Source of the DNA: Fallopia convolvulus
Taxonomy: Eukaryota; Streptophyta; Magnoliopsida; Caryophyllales; Polygonaceae
DNA length: 64,000 nt
Assembly: GCA_964016875.1 (NCBI GenBank)
Contig: OZ024733.1
Location: forward strand, 9,537,979 to 9,601,978
Direction: 5' to 3'
Notes under the pieces: generated by a model
What the model was told of the DNA's origin: nothing
What the model saw: only the letters and a program-made list of their open reading frames with translations
The model's database searches: none
Program-made: the position numbers and the translations under genes
Shown: in pieces, positions 29,991 to 43,129 of the stretch
Numbering within the stretch: the stretch's first letter is position 1
Layout: the number at the start of each line of letters is the position of its first letter

Positions 29991-32732
29991 ACGCTCGGAC
30001 TCGGCGCCTTGGGCCTAAGACCTAGGCGCGCCGCTAGCTTATCGCAACCACGGATGCGGCGATGCTAAGCATAGGTGCACCCCAACTAGCTTCACGCACA
30101 TCCACACTAACATGCCATGGCGCGCTTCGTTCCAGCACCGTGCCAACGCAATGCAAGTGCACACACCATGCACCGTCGCTCCTTATCGAGCGCCGCTGCC
30201 TTGTGTCGCAGCTGAGTACCGTACGCGACATAGGTGCGCCCTTGTCTCGCGTTGTTGCACACGAGGTTTCATGCCTCTGCGTCGGGATGAATCTCTTGGA
30301 TTTCTTTTCTATTTATGACCACTTTACTTCTCTTTTTCATATCATGAAAAGTCACATTAGTCAATTTTCTCAATCGACATTTCTTTGTGACTTCTTTACC
30401 TCAACATGTTTACAATGGGATTGATGACTTTTCACAAATCACCAACACTTTTTGGACGCTATAAAATCCCATTGTGTAGAGACCATTGTCATTTACCATT
30501 TTTCTTCACCGATCATCTCTTAAAAACGCCGTTTTCAGCCCCAAAATTTCGATTGAAGTCAGTTCCTTGTCCACTTTCAAAAACAGAGGAGTCGGTCAGT
30601 TTTTGGTATCTTTCTCATTCTACACCCAACTAAAATTAGATCTGAAACCAGATCCATATTCTACAAAATAATCCATACAAAAACCTATATTTACACGTCC
30701 GAATTCATCCTCTAATGTGTTCAAAAACTCGATCGAATAATCAAGTTGTGCCCAGAAAATCTGCACGACATACCCTTAGTAAAACTTGAATATCTCCTTC
30801 GTTTCTCAACATTTTTACGATACGTTTGGATCACTGTAAACTAGACTTCGAGATGGTTCTAGGGATATTAACCATGCCTTAATCCGTTGTCGGAACATCG
30901 AGAACGAGTCCATTGAAGTTGCCTCTATTTTTGGGATGATGCTGCGTTTGAAGGGCAAATGATGGACGCGGCCCGCAGGCCCGACCCGGCCCGACCGACT
31001 CTCCTCGGTCTCTTAGGTATTTCATGGTATTTTAGATATTTTTATTTAATAAAATATGGTTAAATTTTATGAAAATATGTTTAGGTAATTGTTATAGTGG
31101 TTCAAGTGAATTTTAAAGGTTTAAAAATATTAACCTTTACAACAAAAATGATTTTAGTTTTTGTGAAATTTAATAACTTTTCTATAACCATATTCTTCGT
31201 TATATTAAAAATTAGAATATTATGAATATAACATGTAAATTAATTTTATATGAAATATAAACTTAGTCATGTTTCGGCGTTCCTAAATCAACATCTTTGG
31301 GTTACAAAATAAATTGGCGGTAATTTATTTTGTGGTTGAAACAGGAACAAGTTCGAGTCGTAATCTCGAGTGATCGTCTTTCCAAGGCAAGTGAACTCGG
31401 TTCCTTTTTCCGCATTCGTTTAAAAGCATAATTTACATCATGATGTTTTTAATATATGTTGGGAACTCTTGTATGAATTAAAATCAATCTAGGATTTATA
31501 TTGTTCTAGATTTAATGACATGTTATTCCTAGTCGTACTTAGGTTACGCTAGATGAAATGTAGGGTCGTTGCCTAGTGATATGTGTGCCTAGATGAGTAG
31601 GCTTGTGTTTGCACACTTTATGTTATACACGTCGATTCATTCGACATTAATATTGAGCTGATGCTCTACTTGTAAGACCATGGTCAAAACCCGCTCGCTC
31701 AATGACGGGTGATGGCACGTAGCTCGTGTTAGTCTGGGTTCGCCAGCCAACCTTTGAGTATTTCCGTGGGGCCGTAACCCACATTTTGTCTTACTTAATA
31801 AGTATGCTTAATTCCAAGTGGAACGATATTGTGATCATTAAAACTCAAAGATGAAATAGGAGCCCGTTGGCGACAATTAATATGGATAGGATGGTCAGTA
31901 CAAAATGGGAAACCGTCCTCGCTCTCGGATTCTGTTGTCATCTGGTTCCAATCTGAATTCGCACAACACGTATGCGGTGAGGTTGGTTGAGGTGCGCGGG
32001 GTCAACGAGGGTTTAATGAACCGACTATAACGATTTGTGCGTAACAATGTTCCCAACATATCTGCATTAAAGTTCGAGGTGTCACATTTGTGATGGTCTC
32101 TTCTTTCCACTCTCGAAAATTCATATCGTGTTGCTAGAAGGATGTAGCTATTGGATTTCGACCGGCTTTAATTTGGATTCCGATACCCGTAACTAAACTC
32201 ATTTCCTAAATAGGAACCACCTTAGAAAATGCACTTTCTTAGTCTGTCACAAGACTAACCCGACCGTTTATTTTCCTTGCATGGTCGGCTGGTGCCAACC
32301 GTATTTCTCGTCGCGACACATCAAGCGATCTTTCCATTCAGGTTGTGAGAAGTACGCTGAAGATGGGACAAGCTGCAGTTGGATATTTTGTCAAAAGTTA
32401 TAAGGTCGACTATATTTTCGAGTTTATGTTATAAGTGTCTAGGGTTTTATTTCCTAGATGATTTATAGGCGCAAGAGTTACTGTCTTGATGTAATTTCAA
32501 ATACAACATTTCAAGAATCTTCCGTTGTAAGATTTTATTCTCCATTATGAGGAGAAGTTCAATAAAAGAAAAAAAAATTCTATCTCACTTTTATCCAATA
32601 TTATGTTTCGAATTATTTTATTTATTATAATTAATTGTATTAATTGTTCGGATTCAAGCCTAGGGTGGCTTCGGACTTCAAATCCGAGATCACTGGCGTG
32701 TGACATTCCCGATGTGAAATTGGGGTGTTACA

Positions 32733-33269
32733 TGTCTTCCTAAACTCAGCAAACCATTTATCTGGTTGGGGTTCCCGACATCCTCTTCTTTGCTCCCCAA
32801 CGCAGTCAGCAATCACTGGCCTCGGAACTTGCGGTGGTCTCCCTGTTTGAACCGGCTGTACAGCAACCAGGCCTGGTGTCCTTTCCTCTGACCCCTAACG
32901 GCCAGAAATAGCAGCATTCTGGTTAGGCACATCTCTTGGGTCTAACAGATCCTGTAGCAATCCCACAAAAGTACCTCTAATATCAGCATTCATCACAGGC
33001 GATAACTGGACTGGTGGCCCCTCGGCTGGCCCACGAACTTCCCAATCTACCCTAGCATTGACCCCGTTTATAGGGAGTCCACCTCCAACGACAAATACAT
33101 CTTCTTGATGGTTATTCCCACCATGTCCATCACTTTCGGCAACCTCCTCTTGATGATGAACATTTTGCGGCTCTACTGGCTCAGCAATAGGAGCCACTCC
33201 TCTACCCCGGCCCTTACCACGGCCCCTTCCACGGGTAGCAATTCCTCTTGCTCTAGTCTGATGGGCCAT
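32733..33269 (-). pseudogene. Ty3/gypsy (Del/Tekay-like) gag N-terminal fragment
   Basis: On the reverse strand an ORF starts MAHQTRARGIATRGRGRGKG and runs through acidic and Gly-rich sequence to DLLDPRDVPNQNAAISGR, then a stop. Arg-Gly-rich starts are usual for Del/Tekay Gag. A Met-initiator primer site and an LTR lie upstream in the correct order. Beyond the stop, readable gag-like sequence continues to 32,733, where the end of a forward LTR cuts it off. Confidence 0.65.
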
Positions 33270-33505
33270 CTAAATGAAGAAAAGTGACCTATTGTTAGTG
33301 CTTGAATCTCACTTAATAAAACTTAAAACTGTTAAACTAAGATAGGTCCTTCAGCTGGTGATGGCGGAGTCGCGACGTGTCAACTACCCACTAAATGTAG
33401 AGTGCCTACCCCATTTTAATATATTTAAAAACATTAGCCGATTAGTTTAAAGTTGGACCTCGGGTACCTCCGTTGTTCAGTTCCATGTGCCCTTGTTGTC
33501 AACTT

Positions 33506-33518
33506 GGCTCTGATACCA
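33506..33518 (-). other. Primer binding site, initiator Met tRNA
   Basis: The reverse strand reads TGGTATCAGAGCC, the exact plant Met-initiator primer site, directly after the LTR end. Confidence 0.9.
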
Positions 33519-33521
33519 ATT

Positions 33522-35961
33522 TGTAACACCCCATCTTTACACAGGGGGCTACTCAGTAGTAGACCTCACCGAGTACTACTTAGGCTAGTCTGACAACAGG
33601 TTTACTTGGATCTTGCAACTCAGGCGCGACGAGAAAACACATAAATCATCCAACTCTTATTTTAAAACCGAATATATAAAACATGCAAATATGTCGAGGT
33701 TCATGAAAATAATAATTAACCACCTCGCACCTTCGAACCATTCCAAAAGCATTTCTAATAAAACTAGCAACAACTAATTCAACAAATTATATATTAATAA
33801 CATAATCAACCAATTCCCAACATCCTAGACCTAATGACACGCGCGCCAACATCCGCTCCATCACTTCGCAGATGATCCATCATTGTTCCTAAAATGTACC
33901 TGAAACTGTGAAAATATTCCCCGAAGGGTCAGCTACAATTGTAATTCAAGCTAGAAAGTGCGAGATGCATATAGAACATTTAAAAAACAAATAACGAATT
34001 TTAGAAAACCAACAGACGCGTACACACATAAATCAACAATTGTCAATGCCACATTTAATGAAAATAAGTCACACGCATACAGACACCCTTTCTCAAACAT
34101 ACAAAGTTCACCACCACCTCCTCCACCATCACCATTAACGCCCATATTCAATCACAATCAACGCCCATATTCAATCACCATCAACGCCCATATTCACAAT
34201 CACCCTCACCTTCATCACCTGTTCAAACACAAGCACAATTACAAACACAATCATCATAACAATTACAATCATAATTCGCATAACCACACTCATAGTCACA
34301 ATCAGATTAAGAAATTCTCATAAACACAAAATAAAAGATTTTTAGTTAAAAATAAAAGAAAAGGGAGTAATTTCCAAAACCAATTCTATACACATGGCAC
34401 CCAGTCTAACAAGAATTGAATTGCACCGAACAAGTCGCAGAACGACTTACCTGAAATGTAGAGTCTTTGCTAGCTACGAAAATTAGGAATCCGAACAAGA
34501 ATGATCCCTATCATAATAACGAGTGCATAATTAATTTTTTCGAATTTAACGTTTAACGTTTCTATAATGATCGAACCCCTTGCCGACGATACCAGCCCAA
34601 ACCACTAACTAATTGTTTCCTAACAAAATAATAATTCACTAGAGCATGGTTAACCGAACTACCCTCACCAAAGCCCGATTCCTGCATAACATCTTTAGAC
34701 CCGAACCTTACGTTTAAGTATGATCCTACATAAATAACCAACTTAACTCAAAATTTAATGTAACTAAACCCTATATACTAATTGATTAGCTAAAAAACGA
34801 ATAAGTGAATTTACTCATAAATTAGCATTCACCCACAACGTATTTTTGAGTTCCAACAAATTTATCTATGTGCATGTATATTAACCCACGTAAAATATCT
34901 ATATACATTTATCTAATCTTAATTAACCTATATATATAAACCAATATTCCAAAACGTATAAAACAAATCAACTGATTAGATACTCCATGAAACTAAACTA
35001 ATTAAAACTACCTCCCACAACTTTCCATTCACTACTAATCAATAATTAAACATATTATGGCTTTAACCAACCTAACCCCCCATATCGGTTTAATCAAACT
35101 TAACAACAAGAATTTACCAACCTAGAATTCAACCGATCGGAACCAAAACTCATCTAATTAAATAAAACCCAAAACGACAAGTTAACCCTTCCTAGTGACC
35201 CCGACCCCACATTTAGCAGTAGCCTAGCAACCTATCAACACACCGGTCACTGCACACAAAGGAGACGCTCGCAACATCTCCGCAACGCCCCGACTTTGCC
35301 CAACCCAAAACGACATTGCCCACACAATCCTACAAGGCTGGAATCGATTAAAAACGGACACAAGGCGGAAATTTACAAGAAGAAAGGGATCGACTTTTAC
35401 TAGCGAGAAAGGCAACGACAACCCGAAATGATGATATTCCGGCGTTAGTGATGCAGCGAGGGGGAGAAAACCATCAACTTCGGCACGATATGGTCGAACA
35501 ACGCAGAAGATGTTGAGGAAGCTCGATCTGGGATGAAAACAGGACACTGACGACACCCACAAGTAAGCGGGCGGAAAACTTAGCTGCGAGAAACGGAGGT
35601 GTGTGAAGGTACGGAATTGAAGAGGAAGGAAGATCAAGTATGGAGTCGGCGTGGTGGGTTTTATAACAGGGAGAAGAGGGTCCAGATTGGCAGTGGTTAG
35701 CTTAAGCGTACTTTTATTAGGTCAGGATATTTATTTCCAAAAAGATAGATTAAGTTAAAAATTTAACTTAAAGATAATGTTTTTAAAATGAATTGACCCA
35801 ACTACTGAATCTAATTAATTTTGGTGAAATTTTTATTTTCTACTTTTATTATGAAAATTCAGATAACTTGAGTTTGCTTGCGGGTAAAGAAATCTTGATT
35901 ACTTGAAATTTAAGAAATTCAAGTTCCCCATCAAAAAGGGATAAGCGAACCGAGTATTACA
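33522..35961 (-). repeat. Reverse-strand Ty3/gypsy LTR (2.44 kb)
   Basis: On the reverse strand it starts TGTAATACTCGG after a purine tract and ends GATGGGGTGTTACA before the primer site. A TATA-like TTATAAAACC lies at 35,659-35,666. There is internal sequence on both sides: a primer site and gag on one side, a purine tract and 3' internal DNA on the other. Confidence 0.85.
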
Positions 35962-36030
35962 TACTACCCCCTTAAAGAGAGTTTCGTCACAAAACTTAAA
36001 AGAGTGGAACGATAGAGAAATACTAGAACT
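35962..36030 (-). other. Polypurine tract and 3' internal end of a reverse-strand gypsy element
   Basis: The reverse strand reads GACGAAACTCTCTTTAAGG followed by GGGTAGTA and the LTR. The GACGAAACTC-purine pattern matches the 3' internal end of Del/Tekay elements and the forward-strand module at 21,748-21,960. Confidence 0.8.
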
Positions 36031-36033
36031 ACT

Positions 36034-39000
36034 TTGAGGTTTTACACCCTTCCCCTTCTTCCAACCTCACTCCACTCCTACCCACTCCACCCACCACTAC
36101 TAAAACCCTTTCTGCCTTCCAATCGCTTCCCTCAAACTCCACCTCAATTCAATCTAGCCATGAATCTTCGGCCAAGAACAACTGGCTTGTTGATTCTGGT
36201 TCTTCTCACCATCTCACTTATGACCTTGCCAATCTAGCCCTTCATCAACCCTACACTGGTCTTGACGAAGTGTTTGTCGAAAATAGTTAAGGTCTGAATA
36301 TTACGCACTCTGGTTCTTCCACTCTCTCTTCTCCTTCTCAAAAGTTTCATCTTTCAAATGTTTTATGTGTTCCATCCATCTCTAAAAATATTCTTTTTGT
36401 GTCCAAATTCACTTTTGAAACCCGTTATGCTATGATTTTCTTACATAATTGTTTTCTTATGAAGGATACCCAAACGGGTTCAACAATCATTAGTGTTCCT
36501 TGAATTGATGGTGTTTACATTTGGCCTACCACACCTCTAGTGTCATTTTCTGCCTAACGTCAACTCCTTGCTGCTTCTTGCCATCACAAATTAGGACACC
36601 CGTCTTCAGCAATCTTTCAGTTTCTTCATAAGAATTTCAATTTAGGTAGTTCTTTATTTTCACAATCTGATTGTAGTTCTTGTCAAATCAATAAAAGTCA
36701 TAAACTTCCTTTTCATGCTTCCACACTTCATCTTATTTCCTTGAAGTCATTTATTTTGATGTATGGACCTCTCCGGTTCTATCTTATGATGAATTCAAGT
36801 ATTATGTTATTTTTGTGGATCATTTTACGATGTACATTTGGCTTTATCCCTTGAAACGAAAGTCTGATACTCAATTAGTGTTCGTCAAATTTAGGTCTCT
36901 TGGTAAAAATTTCTTTCATAACAAAATTAAAATCTTGTACTCAGATAATGGCGGTGAGTACATTGCTCTTCACTCCTTTCTTAGTACGAATGGGATTACT
37001 CACCTCTCCTCCTCACACCCCATAACACAACGGTTTTTCTGAACGTCGCCATCGACATATTGTTGAAACCGGTCTCTCTCTTCTTACCTTTTCGGGTCTC
37101 CCACTTGACCATTGGCCTCATACTTTAATCATGTCGGTTTATCTTATAAATCGTCTTCCTACACCAACACTCAAACTCGTGTCACCCTACCAAGTTCTCA
37201 AGGGTCTCGTGCCAAATTAGGGCAAGCTTAGGTGTTTTGGTTGTCATTGCTTTCCATGGCTTCGGCCTTACACGTCTCATAAACTCGAACCTTGCTCCAT
37301 TCCTTGTGTGTTCATTGGTTATTCATCCTCTCAGATTGGGGAGAGAGTGGGCCCACTCTCTCCCCAATCTGCGGCTACACAACCTAACTCGACCCCTCAC
37401 GCACTCCCACTCGCTCTCTCTCCCGTTTCTAACCCTAACCCTAATTCTCTTCCTAATTTATCTCCACAAGATCATGCCTTACAGCCTAATCTTCCTCCTC
37501 CCTTGCCTAAACGAGGCATGATTACTCGTTCTAAAAACAGCATTTCAAGCCTATGCAGAAACTAAACCTTCACACTCACGTCTCCCAACCAACCAAACCC
37601 AAAAATATTACCCAAGCTCTCAAAGATCCTCTTTGGCGGGCTGCCATGCAATCGGAGTTTGATGCCCTTCAAGCCAATCATACTTGGGCACTTGTTCCCT
37701 CGGATTCCTCTCAAAATCTCGTAGGCTGCAAGTGGGTGTTTAGAATTAAGTACAAATCGGATGGCTCTATTGACAAGTACAAAGCTCATCTTGTTGCTAA
37801 AGGGTTTCATCAACGTCCGCGATGGGACTATTCGGAAACATTTTGCTCCGTTGTGAAGCAGGTTATGGTTCGGATTGTACTCACCTTGGCTGTCTCAAAA
37901 GGCTGGTCTTTACGTCAACTATACGTCAACAATGCCTTCTTACAAGGCACTCTTCATGAGAACGTTTTCATGAGTCAACCTCCCGAGTTTACTGATTCGG
38001 CGGCGCCTTCTCATTTGTGCAAGCTTCACAAATCCATTTACAGTCTCAAACAAGCCCCTCGAGCCTGGTATAACGAACTCAAGGCCTTTCTTTTACTGAT
38101 CCCTCTTTGACGCTTCTCTCTTCATTTATTCCCAGAATGGTCTACTGGTGTATCTTCTTGTGTATGTCGATGACATTATTGTCACCAACAGTAATGTATC
38201 ACTTGTGAATCGGCTTCTCACCACACTTGCTCAAAAGTTCTCTCTTAAAGATCTCGGTGAGCTCTCTTATTTTCTTGGAGTTGAAGTGGTTCGTTCTTCC
38301 TCAAGTTTATAACTTACTCAAAGGAAGTATATTTAGGATGTGTTACTAAAGACAGGCATGGACACGACCAAACCGGCTTCCACGCCCCTTGATGCCAATC
38401 TTCTTCTTTCTTGGCATTCTGGCACACCATTGTCGTGTCCTTCTGATTATCGAATGGTCGTTGGCTCCTTATAGTATCTTGGCCTTACAAAGCCTGATAT
38501 TGCGTTTGTTGTTAACAAGCTTTCACAATATATGCAATATCCTGCTACTACACATTGGGAAGCCATAAAATGCCTTCTCCGATATCTCGGTGGCACGTCT
38601 AATCTTGGGGTCCACATTTTCGCTGCCTCGTCACCTGCCTTGCATGGTTTTTCCGATGCCGATTAGGCAGGGGACAAATACGACTATATCTCTACTATAG
38701 GTTATCTTCTCTACTTTGGTTTCACACCAGTTTCATGGAGTTCTTGTAAACAAAAGTCAGTCTCTCGCTCGTCGACAGAATCGGAGTATAAGGCTCTTGC
38801 CGATACATGTCAGGAGCTTCTATGGGTCACGTTCTTGCTGGCTGAAATGGGCGTTCATCAACCTCACCAGTCGGTTATGTATGGTTACAATGTTGGGGCG
38901 ACTTTTCTTAGCTCCAATCCGGTGTTTCACTCGCGTATGAAGCACATTGCGTTGGCCTATCATTTTGTTCGTGAGCAAGTGCATGCTCGTGCTCTTCGGG

Positions 39001-39123
39001 TTGCTCACATTTCCACTAAGGACCAGCTGGCTGACATTCTTACAAAACCGCTACTTCGACCTCAGTTCATGGCTCTACAATTCACAAGCTTGGCCTCGTT
39101 GCTCGACCGTCCAGCTTGCGAGG
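36034..39123 (+). pseudogene. Ty1/copia polyprotein, protease to RNase H, decayed
   Basis: Domains in order, in shifting frames: protease (NWLVDSGSSHHLTYDLAN near 36,175); pre-integrase zinc region (HHKLGHPSS near 36,590); integrase core (FVDHFTMYIWLYPLKRKSD at 36,812 and SDNGGEYIALHSFLSTNG near 36,940); a Pro/Ser-rich linker; reverse transcriptase (RVT_2: WRAAMQSEFDALQANHTWAL, GCKWVFRIKYKSDGS in the open stretch 37,553-38,110; catalytic YVDDIIV near 38,163); and RNase H (STESEYKALADTCQEL, KHIALAYHFVREQV, DQLADILTKPLL to about 39,050). Many stops and several frameshifts make it dead. Gag, the 5' LTR and the primer site are missing where it meets gypsy DNA. Confidence 0.9.
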
Positions 39124-39129
39124 GGATAT

Positions 39130-39311
39130 TGAGATCCCATAATATCTTCTATTATTTGCTAATATCTTGTATTTAGGTCAATAATATATTTCATAATATA
39201 ATAGGGTTATCTTTGCCTTATTACTCTATTATTTCATGTATAAATACTCACTACCTTTCATTAATAACGTTATGCAATTCTTCTCAATCTATATATAATA
39301 TGGTGTTTTCA
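39130..39311 (+). repeat. Short 3' LTR of the copia element
   Basis: It follows the purine tract GCGAGGGGATAT, starts TGAGATCCC and contains the TATA-like TGTATAAATACTC near 39,237. The right end at a CA is a guess because no partner LTR survives. Confidence 0.5.
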
Positions 39312-39653
39312 CTTTATTATTCGATTGTTTTGAAGATGTCTTTTCTATGAGTAGCCTTTGTATTTTTGACAAAGTGAATAGATGAACATGAGAAAGACAT
39401 AGAATGTTGTTCACGGGACTGCAAACCTTCCAAATGCTACTGAGCAGAGCATATCCACTGATTCTGTGTTTTGCTTAATCTTGCTTTTGTTACCTCATTA
39501 CGGCTCTTACTACGTCTTTGTAACTCTGAGGTTCTCAGAAGTGTAGAGATGCATTTAAAAAACCCAAACTATCTTAAAAGAAGCTACGGGGAAGTGAATC
39601 CTCCTCTGTTGTTGTGGCCAAGTAATGTGACTACTGAACGAGGTGGTTGTTCT
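39312..39653. other. Intergenic DNA, no gene seen
   Basis: A 63-codon ORF (39,471-39,662) runs into the next LTR and has no recognisable content. This stretch is contiguous with 45,099 onwards once the next element is removed. Confidence 0.4.
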
Positions 39654-40553
39654 TGTTGGTGATTTTAGTGTCATCAAGTGATTGTTCCCTATATGGGAAC
39701 AATGCCTTTTAGTGTGATTGGGATTCATACGACACTATGAGATCTTACTTTGCTATGTCACAGGTTTGGGTGTGCGGAGTGCGCGCTCGTGTAAGCATAG
39801 TTGAGGTCTAGAGGGAAATATTAAGGAGAAGTTGCGACCTAAAAAGGAACAATGTTTGTTACTACTGGAGGAAACAATGTTTGTTCCCTTGGAGGGAACA
39901 GTAGTGGGAACAGTAGTTCTTTGACGCATGCCTAAAATTTCGGCACGTTGTTAATTATTGATAACGGTCATTTAAACGTTGTGTAACTGCATTGTAATTT
40001 CCTTAATGGGTTAATAACTGATGGGTGACGTGGGTTATTGAGGATAACCTTCGTGGCACTTGGTAACCGCCGGTAACTTCTGGTAACCGTCGGTAACCGT
40101 TCCCTGAAACAGTTTCCTTTGCCTATATAAAAGGCTATTGGGAGATTGGTGTCGGGTTGGAACATTTGTTCACGTGGGTTCACATAATCATAAGAGAACG
40201 TTTTCTCTCCATGATTGAACTTCAAATAGAGTGAATATCCATTTTACATGAACTCTAAGGTTCGATCTCTTTCAGGAGCCTTGTTAGAGATCGGTGGGTT
40301 TGTCTTATCTCACTTCAAATTTCGCGGATTCCCCAAGGCTATGTAGGGGGCGAAATATTGATTTCGGAAAGCGTTTCTACGTGATTCAAACCTATATCAA
40401 GTATTGCATATGATTGATCTACAGAAGATTCGTCGTCTTCAACTACATCCACGAAGAGGAACTCCACGGCTTCAACAACGCACTGTTCCTTGAGTACTAG
40501 CAGATTCAGGATCTTCGGTGGGAACTACGAAGCAAGAGTCCAAGACACCTACA
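39654..40553 (+). repeat. 5' LTR (900 bp)
   Basis: It starts TGTTGGTGATTTTAG and ends GACACCTACA. It holds the palindrome GTTCCCTATATGGGAAC (39,684-39,700), a TATA-like CTATATAAAAGGC near 40,122, and a 12-bp GTGGGAACAGTA duplication absent from the 3' LTR. Confidence 0.92.
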
Positions 40554-43129
40554 TTCGAAATCATTATTTTGAGATCAATCATATGGAAATGGCTTTCGAG
40601 GAAGACAACCAAGTTGAAGTTGGAGGAGATCAAAGGTTTGATTGTCCTACTTAAGAACCCGAAAACCTATAAAGGTGGATCCGAATTCTCTCATGTTTAA
40701 TCTTGGGAAATGAAGGGTTTTTTCCTTGATATTGTTCTGATGAATGATATGTAAAGTGTGGTAATGTTTGATCCTTACCCATGGGTGATCTTTTAATCAT
40801 GGAATAAGAAAGTCGTGTAATTGATGTGTTTTGTACACGTGTCCATGATTTCTCGTTTCTTAGTGAATGAGAATTGATCAGTGTAATACCCATGTTTTGA
40901 TTAATCATATAGAAGAAATTTTTATATATATGATTGTGTAAGGAAAACTGAATTTTGGATCGAACGAATTTCGGATAACTAATCCAGAGAAGGGAATGTT
41001 GAATGGTCCCGTGAGGGAACTGTTCCTTGATAGGATTATTGTTTCCTGAAGGATATGAATAATTTATAGCAATTGTCTATATGAAGAATTTTCTTTTAAG
41101 AAAGATGGACCCTTGAAGGGAACGTTGAAAGTTCCTTGCAATGAAACGAATTTGTTTCCGATGTATTGTTGCTTGTTCCAAGATATAAGTTCTATGGGAA
41201 CAAGAGTATATAACAAGATGTTATACTTTGTGGTATTTGATAGCCATATAAGATATGATCAAAGTTATGGTCATGAATTAATGATGATTTATCATGGTCA
41301 AGATCGCAAGAGTCGAAAGAGACGTAACAAAACGTCTAGACTTGATGACATAAATGAGGAAGATGAAATTTCCTTAAAGAGAGATGATATGAGTCTACTA
41401 TACCTTTGTGTAGATTACTCATGATTAAATCTAGATTACTTACTCCAAGTATGTTGTTCCCTAGACATGTTACTTGAGTAAAGTCTACTAGATATCAGAT
41501 TACTTAATTTAAGTCTATTGTTCCCTGGACAGATTACTTGATTAAGTCTACTGATGAAAGCCCTACTGTGTTTCATAGATTGGCTATTTGACTCTACTGT
41601 ATTTATACAGATCAGTCGGTTTATTTCATATTGTACTTGTATTATATTTATATGATGTTTGTTATATTTCTTAATTGTATACTAACGATGGTGTTTGTGT
41701 AGCATGTACAATATGTATAATTTCATGAGAATTGGACAATTCTATGAAGGACATGGGGGAGGTCGAAGTTAATCAGGTTACTGTTCCTGGGAACGATGTC
41801 ATTTGACAGGAAACGTGTCCTTGGGAACGATGTTATTTGACAGGAAATGTGTTCTTGGGAACGATGTCAGTTGACAGGAAACGTGTCCCATGGGAACGAT
41901 GTCACTTGACATGAACGATTGTTTCTTTCTTGGAAATTTATGCCTTGATTTCTTATCTTCTCTCATGGATTGAGTTTGTAGATTCTGCCTAATGAAGCAT
42001 GATGGTATCTTAACTCAATTTTTCTTACGAGTTGTTAAAACTGTAAGTGTAACAATGAAGAGTACAAAGTTCTTACATAAGAATATACTTGTTACATGGT
42101 TGGTTATGGGTACTCGATTACTTGGTAAGGACCATGGATTGTGGTCTTAGTAATGACATAATTTCCTTGGAAATGGAAATGTTGGATGCAAGTTGGATCG
42201 TTAGATAGAGAATTATTTTCTAGAAGTGGATGGATATTTCTACTTGGAAACAGTGCCATTTCATGGGCTGTAGTGAAATGATCTAGCATTCTGATTTTGA
42301 CAATGGGAACGAAATTGGTAGTGTGAGTTGTAGCTTTGTTTAAGGTAACGACTATGTATTAAAATCTACATGTTTCAGTAAGGCCGAAACAGATTTCAAC
42401 TATGTGAGCAAAAGATCTCTGGCCAGAGGGGAACGATCATTGTTACAGTGTGCTATCACATGTCACGTCTTTTGAATGTGAAGGTATGACATGGATCGTG
42501 ACACATAGTGTGATTTTGTTGTTTTATTTCGTTCGAAACAAGTTTTACTAACCACTTGACGAAGGGGTTGGTTGTAAGAGGATGGATAAAGACCCATATA
42601 GCTTTCTAGTGATGGGATACCCAATTCCTACCTAATGAAAATTAGGGACAGAATTCAATGTGGAAAGCCCATACCTAGAAACTGTGAGCACAACATAACA
42701 ATCCCCAAAGGTGTGCTCTGTTCCTAAAAGTTGGAGGTTGTAGGCGTAGTCTTCTTAATAGTTCCTTTGAAAAAGTGCAATTGTAGGTGCACGATTAAAG
42801 GATCTACCTATATGGACGTGAGGTTTGGCCGCTTCATGAAGCTTCGGGTTGGTTTCACATACGTTCACGAATAGATATGGACTCGAGGCCCTTAATAGAG
42901 TCAAGTAAAACTTTAGAGATGTAACGAAGCTTATGTGTGTGTTATCTTCATGCATCCAAAGTGGTTGATTGGTTCAATCCTTAGGACACCATGATTCCGG
43001 GGTGTTTGAAATGTGTAACTACACTAAAGCGGAAATTCAATCGTTTTCGACATTTTCGCTTATGCATGAGTTTGGGATAAAAGCTTGCTTATTTTATGAA
43101 TCAAGGATTACACTAAAATGGGGGAGGAT
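40554..43129 (+). mobile_element. Internal region of the GTTCCC-rich element
   Basis: No known domain. The longest ORF (41,113-41,424, 103 codons) contains a basic KSRKRRNKTSR stretch followed by acidic EEDE and is not recognised. A 34-bp tandem repeat lies at 41,783-41,912. Confidence 0.6.
41783..41912 (+). repeat. 34-bp tandem repeat, four units
   Basis: Units start at 41,788, 41,822, 41,856 and 41,891. Each reads TGGGAACGATGTCA, then TTGACAGGAAACGTGT. Confidence 0.88.

Larger units (their letters stand above)
22861..30447 (-). mobile_element. Non-autonomous LTR element with 1.86-kb LTRs
   Basis: Two long direct repeats (22,861-24,724 and about 28,591-30,447) flank 3.9 kb of internal DNA. 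The target duplication CTTTT lies at 22,856-22,860 and 30,448-30,452. A purine tract (reverse strand TTGGGGGAGGAA) next to the left copy makes that copy the 3' LTR, so the element reads on the reverse strand. I see no recognisable gag, protease or pol, and no tRNA primer site next to the right LTR. The LTRs differ at several sites per 100 bp in places and by a 30-bp gap, so it is not young. Confidence 0.85.
28591..30447 (-). repeat. 5' LTR (right copy)
   Basis: It aligns over its full length with the left copy. Its inner end is slightly altered (TTTATTTTTTAGGG). Confidence 0.88.
21953..32732 (+). repeat. Forward Ty3/gypsy (Del/Tekay-like) 3' LTR, split by a nested element
   Basis: It starts TGTAATATCCC after a purine tract and ends GGGGTGTTACA, both usual for Del/Tekay-type LTRs. 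Removing the element at 22,861-30,447 and one CTTTT leaves about 3.2 kb. The insertion point is next to TGGACGCTATAAAATCC, a good TATA box. No internal coding sequence of this element is visible on its left. The right end abuts a reverse-strand gypsy gag. Confidence 0.65.

Noticed and set aside
24311..30424. ORFs in the GGCGCGCC-rich part of both LTRs as genes
   Set aside because: They differ between LTR copies by stops and start shifts and have no recognisable motif.
33958..34323. 121-codon forward ORF rich in His and Asn
   Set aside because: It is a low-complexity CAATCA/CACAAT-type repeat inside a reverse gypsy LTR.
37430..37450. Short CCCTAA run as telomeric repeat
   Set aside because: Only three short units, within a decayed copia linker; chance is likely.
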